A stretch of 64,000 bases of DNA from Oxytricha trifallax. Its lineage: Eukaryota; Ciliophora; Spirotrichea; Sporadotrichida; Oxytrichidae. Positions 59,601-64,000 of this stretch are shown one piece after another; the stretch's first letter is position 1; every line of letters starts with the position of its first letter. The stretch covers positions 1 through 64,000 of the forward strand of contig ARYC01017831.1 of NCBI GenBank assembly GCA_000711775.1. Reading direction: 5' to 3'. A program made the translations under genes and the position numbers. Below the pieces are notes generated by a model, which saw only the letters and a program-made list of their open reading frames with translations, had not been told where the DNA came from and searched no databases.

Positions 59601-62414
59601 TCTTGTAAACTTTGTGTAATAAAATTTTACTTTCCCTCCATACTCAGTGAAATTTACTAATGAATTCATATCATAAAAGATATTTCTAATTTCTGAGTTT
59701 TCAAGTATCATCTCATTAGGTTATTTAGTCTCATTCAAAAGAGAGTTCTTGGCATGTTAACTTAGCATTAGAGGTCAAATTTTAGATTTGTAAATGCAAT
59801 TGCACATGAGAACGCTGTATCAGTTGTTAAAGTGTTTACTACTCCTAAAGTTTAGGAAAATGAGCAACAAGCTCTTCTTTGACCAAGACAATCTGTGCTA
59901 GATGGTAGAATAGATCTATTGAGTTAATTGTAACATGTCTTATATGTAATTTCACTGCAACATCAAGAGTAAAAGCTTCTCTTCTCTTATTAAATATCGT
60001 AACTATACTTGCATTGCAAGCACTATCGGGTGGGCATCCAACTGGCTTGATATAAGCTTCATAATTTATGTTTTAAGGATCGTAGTATTGAGTAGGAGAA
60101 TAGATTTCGGCTGAATCTCCTCTATCTCTCAATAAATAGTGTACTCCAGCTGTAAGGTAAATATTTAATTTCACTGTTTGAGAATATTTAGCAGCCAACT
60201 CTTTACCTTTTATAAGTGCATCTTAGAGATCTACAAATGGAGTTGCCAAATCTCCATTTCTTAAAGTTGGACTTCTAGTAATCTGAATCCATATTTGAAA
60301 CAAAGATAAAAGTAGCAAATATTTTTATTAAAATGATAGGGGTCATTTAAATCTTTATCAAAAGAAGGTTGAATGGTCTCAGTTGACCTATTCAAACATT
60401 ACCCTGTCATTAACTGGATTAGTTATGCTGAAATATTATCCAACATAACACTCTGTACATAAACTCTTATCATTCCCAATACATTTATAGCATTCCTTTG
60501 GACAATTTAAGCAAGTAGTGTTCTTAATAAGATTTTCGTTACCATTCACAACAGACTAGAAATTTACTATTGGATATTAAGAAATTCCACATTTTAATTG
60601 GCAACTTGAGTTTCCCATACTTGTATTCATAGTTGAATTCATAAAACCTAAGTCGCAATAAGCGCATGTACTTCTTTAAACTGCAGTTGTCCTATTCAGA
60701 TATTAAATATATTTTTAATTAAATTTTTTACAGTCTATATAAGCAAAACTATAATTAAATCGATTACACTAAGTACATATATAATCTTGAAGTTCATATT
60801 GATAAGACAGATTTGGTTTAACTTAGCAAGTCAAACAAGACTTCGAAGTTGAATTCAAAACATAATCATTGGTACATTCTTGACATAATGTATTACTACT
60901 GCACCTCTAACAACCTTCTTAAGTACATTTAGTTATTTTAATAAAAAGTATAAATAAGAATTTACATTTAGTGCAACTCTTGTTTGTAGTGTTTAAGAAA
61001 AAACCATTATTGCATGTTAAACATTGAGCTGTATTGGTTAAGTTGCATTCAGTAGAAATATATTTAATTATTATAAAACTAAAAGAAGATATGGTAGTTC
61101 GACCAACATAAACATACTTTCTGCTTTAATATTTTTATTAGATTTTAAGAAAATCAATATTTTACATTTATGTAGTTAATTTTTATAATTTAACATATGA
61201 GCAATATTTCACTTTATAATTAGACAATAAGATAATTAACCCTCAATTTTTATATTAATAGCAATTGGTAATGATTTAAATTTATAGTGAATTCTTGTTT
61301 AATATTTCTTAATTTTATTAAAGAATTCAAAAAGATTAAAAATATACTTTTTAAAAAGTATAGGATAATTATATTATTGGTTTTTATAATCTTTCGTAAG
61401 AATTTTAATTTCCTAAGTTATAATAACTTTTTGTTTATTGCATGCAGTTGCAATACGTACTGTTTGTACATAAATTACAGCCACCTAAGGCAGCCTCTTA
61501 AGTCGAATTAAGTCCAATAGAATTAATTTTTAAAGTTTATAAACATTTTAATTGCTATAACATAGCCATAGCATGACTGACAGTATGTCTAATTATATTT
61601 GTTACAACTGTCACATCTAGAATTGACACCACTTTATACTGAACAATTTTGGCAAGTTTAAAAATTCTTAGATGGCTAAACTTTCGAATTATACGGAAAT
61701 GTCGTGGTGTAATTATTTGGAGTCAAGAAATACCCACCTAAATATAGTTAACATATAAATTTATAATTTACGATTTTCCATGTAGCAATCAGTGCAGCCT
61801 TTCTATAGTGTGCATTTTGTGCAAAAAGGTCCACAGTCTATCAAACATAAAAAAGTTAAGAATTGAGAAACAAAAGTATTCAATAAATTTGAATTGAAAT
61901 TTCGCGCAAAAATATCTCATTTGATAAACACGTACATTCACATTATCTGGTATTAGGGTTTGAAACATATTGATAGGAGTAGTCTTCGCACCTTGGAAGA
62001 CACATATTTAGCACACTTGAAGTGTTGTCGATGCTAGTTGTATTACTCAATTTTAATAAATAAAGTCCGAAATCGCAATCAGTGCACTACAAACCTGATA
62101 CTGTCTAATTCTCGAATGTCACATTTGAGAAACCTTTTACAATTTATTTGAATTTATATAGAGTAGCTTAAATTTTTTAGAGTTACTTTTTAATCAAACC
62201 ACATGATCTGCATCCAAATAACAGACTATTGCAATCTACAACAAAAATAGCTGTAATCAAAGCATGAATACTTACCAACGCATTACCCATTAATTTGGAA
62301 CTAATATTCGGTGCATGACTATAAATTAGCTACACCAAATACCAAAGTATATATTATGAGAAAATAGAATATGTTTTGTTTCCTTATTCTTGTATATTCC
62401 ACGGTATTTCTCAT
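41640..62414 (-). CDS. Giant surface protein: Cys-rich, beta-helix repeats, multi-pass C-terminus
   Basis: One ciliate-type gene of about 20.8 kb with inserts. Start MRNTVEYTRIRKQNIFYFLI with a signal-anchor-like IFYFLIIYTLVFGVA. Cys-rich furin/EGF-like repeats follow at 60.4-62.3 kb (CNLTNTAQCLTCNNGFFL; CQECTNDYVLNSTSKSCLTC). Then about 14 kb of right-handed beta-helix (Pmp-like) repeats, e.g. CTALADGGALYLRNIKQMDI and NSTFNSNSATKGNGGAIQF. A juxtamembrane Cys domain follows (CPTEKAICQGGSNIGPQPGY, then WRKNNETDNFIECF; 45.6-45.95 kb). Membrane segments at 43-45.2 kb include LRISGILVIVIIVVSYLV, TINSATKKTL, FEWPEQVTSFFSS, YQKTIIFAGLPVIICSVVVG and GIGIPASVWFLMTKDN. A roughly 450-residue charged cytoplasmic tail ends LVYRDLIIFTNAS-TGA. 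Such proteins are abundant in ciliates; ligands are unknown. Many exon borders are approximate. Confidence 0.8.
44050..44958. mobile_element. Second TBE-like element with C4A4 ends, inside the giant gene
   Basis: The element is 909 bp. The left end reads CAAAACCCCAAAACCC and the right end, read inward, CAAAACCCCTTAATTATAC. The direct repeat AGATT flanks it (44045-44049 and 44959-44963). It lies between the FEWPEQVTSFFSS segment and the IISFDCQMDTRDPTS segment of the multi-pass domain. The interior is very AT-rich, has no transposase frame, and holds one of the unusual 62-bp hairpins. Joining the repeats leaves the coding frame one base off, so either the excision product differs slightly or an indel is present. 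Confidence 0.7.
44663..44724. repeat. 62-bp double hairpin, stem AAGCTT type
   Basis: Starts TCAAGCTT and ends AAGCTTGA. The second hairpin has the core CAACGTTTAAAAAGGTTG. It has the same length and layout as the 48189-48250 structure, but with a different, compensated stem. Confidence 0.85.
45510..45638. other. 123-bp candidate IES with TGATCT pointer in the giant gene
   Basis: TGATCT lies at 45510-45515 and 45633-45638. On the coding strand GYSRS is interrupted after AGATCA and resumes after the second AGATCA as NAGGGGPLTQN. The insert is nearly pure A/T. After it comes a GT-AG intron (GTAAGT...TTTTAG, about 45440-45477) and then an acidic segment (RKTAQRGDLDD, NEDDDEDEEE). Confidence 0.65.
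47834..47865. repeat. Single hairpin with conserved core
   Basis: CGAGAGACAAC and GTTGTCTCTCG form an 11-bp perfect stem around GTTTAAAAAG. The 18-bp core CAACGTTTAAAAAGGTTG is identical to that at 44699 and 48225. Confidence 0.9.
48189..48250. repeat. 62-bp double hairpin, stem GAGAGA type
   Basis: Starts TCGAGAGA and ends TCTCTCGA. The first hairpin is CAACCTTTTAAAACGTTG, the second CAACGTTTAAAAAGGTTG, abutting at TATCTCGAGA. The whole is also a larger inverted repeat. It lies in AT-rich, probably non-coding DNA within the giant gene. Confidence 0.9.
48653..48996. mobile_element. 344-bp MITE, copy C (TA-flanked) inside the giant gene
   Basis: Left end AAACCCTATAATTCTATTAAG; right end read inward AAACCCCATGATTCTATTAAG; TA on both sides (48651-48652 and 48997-48998). 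The ends match the 262-bp copies A and B in the first bases, while the interior is unlike theirs. Removing the element plus one TA (346 bp, not a multiple of three) joins RFKSLLR to YVRIQKNEVFYGVKLISL in frame. Confidence 0.85.
55263..55905. mobile_element. 643-bp near-perfect foldback DNA element with 8-bp target duplication
   Basis: Two 285-bp arms, almost identical in inverted orientation (about one difference seen), flank a 73-bp centre (55548-55620). Ends begin GGGTAATGGCCCCCTGGG. The direct repeat ATATTGGT lies at 55255-55262 and 55906-55913. An 8-bp duplication is typical of hAT-, P- or Merlin-type transposons; the GGG start does not settle which. It has no ORF. It sits in the beta-helix coding region, and removing it with one target copy joins HLLQSLTNI to NIDMSLILRAIDSV in frame. 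Confidence 0.9.
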
Positions 62415-62526
62415 TTTAATTTTATTGCTAATAATTTAAATTATACAAATTAATATATGATCTCATACTGTTAAAAAGAGCTTTCTTACTTATTAAAATT
62501 ATAATATTTATATTTAATTTATTAGA

Positions 62527-63522
62527 ATGGGAGTTTCAAACACTAAAATAAAGTGTCTTAAATCTAATGAGCTTTGTAAGTATAGTTTTTTTTCTTCTAA
62601 TCTGCCTCCTTTACTACTTTAAAAATTTTCCCACCATTTTTAATTATCATATTTATTTATAGTGGAATTTTCCAAGGTCTCTAAATTTACTCAAGACGAG
62701 ATAAACGATCTCTATCTCTACTTCAATCAACTGTCTAAATCTCAGAAAGACAATGGTGTCATAGATTACAAGGAATTTTGTTAAGCCGCGGGTTTGAAGA
62801 ACGGAGTATACAGTTAGAATTTATTCAGGATTTTTGACACAAACGATGACAAAGTTATTAATTTCAGGGAGTTTATTATTGCATTTGCCACGTTTTTGAA
62901 TGAGACGATTGACAAGCAAATCAAGTTGTCATTTAAAATATATGATCCCAAGGAAAAAGGGTATGCTAAAAAGGAGACAGTCGCTGAAATTTTAAGAGAT
63001 GCGATTAAGGGGATAGGGACATGCGATTTGCCAGACGAAGTTATTTAAGAAATTGTGGATGATACCTTTAGCGATTTGAAAAGATATAGAAGTCTAATTA
63101 AAATAAAATCAAAGTTTATATTGCATTTTTGTCTTTTCTAATCAAATACAAGAACTTTAATTATATAAAGAAGTGAGAATAGTGGATCAAGTGGAGCAGA
63201 AAAAGGCCCTTAAGAAGGTAAAGAAGCCATAGGAGCAAAGTCAGAATAAAAGGGCGCTTAAGACAATAATCAGATACCACCAGGAGATGTGATAACTTTT
63301 GAAATGTATGAAAGAATGGTCTATGAAAACAACGATATTTGTAAGTGTATTCATAAATCACTATTATTATTCTCTTTTCATCTAATTAATCAGATTAAAT
63401 TATTTAAATTTATTTACTAATCTTTTTTATTAGTAAAATGGTTGGCTATTGACATGCAAAGAGTATGCTAAGGTGCAAAACTGATAATGAGTGATAAAGC
63501 CAGCATAAAACATATAAGTTGA
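62527..63522 (+). CDS. EF-hand calcium-binding protein (calcineurin B-like)
   Basis: Starts MGVSNTKIKCLKSNELL; MG at the N-terminus could be myristoylated, as in the calcineurin B/NCS group. An 84-bp GTAAGT...TTATAG intron follows residue 16. EF-hand signatures include IDYKEFCQAAGL, then DTNDDKVINFREFIIAF, and YDPKEKGYAKKETVAEIL. The distal region has EIVDDTFSDL, an AT-rich insert (about 63085-63170) that may be an IES, a Gly/Lys/Glu-rich spacer (GSSGAEKGPQEGKEAIGA), VITFEMYERMVYENNDILKW, and the end SDKASIKHIS-TGA. A 94-bp intron lies near 63340-63433. The second loop (DTNDDKVINFRE) has a complete ligand pattern; the others are weaker. It is divergent from the giant gene, with about 110 bp between ATGs. 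Confidence 0.8.
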
Positions 63523-63638
63523 TTAATCTAAATATCAATCAATTTTATAAATTTAATTCTTGATAACTTAAAATCATAGTTTAGAATTCTTTAAATCAAT
63601 TGATTTATTTGAATTTGAAATTAAAATAATTTATCAAA

Positions 63639-64000
63639 ATGAAAGCGAGTTAGAATTAACAATAGCAACAGCATACAGAGATCTACGTTTGGAGTAATGA
63701 TGAATATGGACAGCTTGGTTTAGGTCATCGATATAATCAATCTAATAAATAAGAGCAAGAATTGCAAAATAAAAATCATAGTATAATTTCAGCTAGTTAC
63801 GACGAAACTAGAAAATTGAATATTCCCAATTCGTGTAAACTTTATGAAAATAAAATATTAAGGTTGAATTGAAACTCAATAATTAATCTTTATTTTTAAT
63901 TGTAAAAATAATTAAAATTAATAGTTTACATTTCAGACAAAGATCAAGGAAGTTGCTTGCGGAGAGGACCACTCATGTTTGTTAACTCTTTCAGGCCACG
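63639..64000 (+). CDS. RCC1-repeat protein, N-terminal part (runs off the window)
   Basis: Begins MKASQNQQQQQHTEIYVWSN, then the RCC1 signature WSNDEYGQLGLGH. A GTAAAC...TTTCAG intron of about 105 bp ends near 63936, and the next exon gives TKIKEVACGEDHSCLLTLSG, a second RCC1 blade motif (VACGEDHS). RCC1 repeats form seven-bladed propellers in Ran exchange factors and many regulators; the specific role cannot be told from this fragment. The gene is truncated by the window end. Confidence 0.85.

Noticed and set aside
1-64000. CRISPR arrays, bacterial operons, ribosome binding sites and riboswitches.
   Set aside because: The window is eukaryotic (introns, reassigned stop codons); no regularly spaced repeats or prokaryotic signals were seen.
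1-64000. LTR elements, Polintons or other virus-derived copies.
   Set aside because: No long direct terminal repeats, reverse transcriptase, integrase or capsid-like frames were recognised; the elements present are short DNA-transposon derivatives.

Overview
The window looks like germline (micronuclear) DNA of a hypotrich ciliate, probably an oxytrichid. Four observations support this. (1) Recognisable proteins read through TAA and TAG as glutamine and usually end at TGA. (2) Introns are short, mostly about 30-75 bp, AT-rich and GT-AG. (3) Several reading frames are interrupted by AT-rich segments that lack GT-AG borders, are flanked by short direct repeats, and restore the frame when cut out between those repeats, as internal eliminated sequences (IESs) do. 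(4) Two elements end in telomere-like C4A4 sequence (CAAAACCCC) next to short target duplications, as in the TBE transposons of Oxytricha. Species identity is inference. Most genes also carry one-base frame changes of both signs, often in A or T runs, so gene ends and single residues should be read with caution.

Layout. 0.1-10.3 kb is a compact block: two plus-strand genes (unknown; ThiF/E1-like), four minus-strand genes (single-TM protein, unknown, TAMM41, tandem-domain AHA1), a small plus-strand gene, and a DUSP-domain gene on minus. 10.3-12.2 kb is spacer with a 1.2 kb TBE-like element. 12.2-24 kb holds a doubtful plus ORF, a protein kinase (minus), a TauE/SafE-type membrane protein (plus) interrupted by a 262-bp TA-flanked MITE, and a PAS/histidine kinase (minus) split by a 771-bp insertion that itself contains coding-like sequence. 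24-26.4 kb is an AT-rich spacer with a foldback rep​eat. 26.4-38 kb holds three plus-strand genes: DDB1/CPSF160-family, phosphoserine aminotransferase, and eIF4G with MIF4G and MA3. 38.3-39.7 kb is a basic, acidic-tailed unknown (minus). 39.7-41.2 kb is an odd G-poor non-coding stretch. 41.2-41.5 kb is a small Cys-motif gene. 41.6-62.4 kb is one giant minus-strand surface-protein gene, holding a TBE-like element, a MITE, a large foldback element, a pointer-flanked IES and unusual hairpins. 62.5-64 kb holds an EF-hand gene and the start of an RCC1-rep​eat gene (plus).

The genes are mostly unrelated housekeeping functions (translation, serine synthesis, cardiolipin synthesis, Hsp90 co-chaperone, ubiquitin, signalling) in both orientations, as expected where each gene becomes its own small somatic chromosome. 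No operon logic is evident. The most interesting features are the mobile elements inside coding sequence whose exact removal restores the frame, and a set of 62-bp or single hairpins with a constant 18-bp core and co-varying stems.
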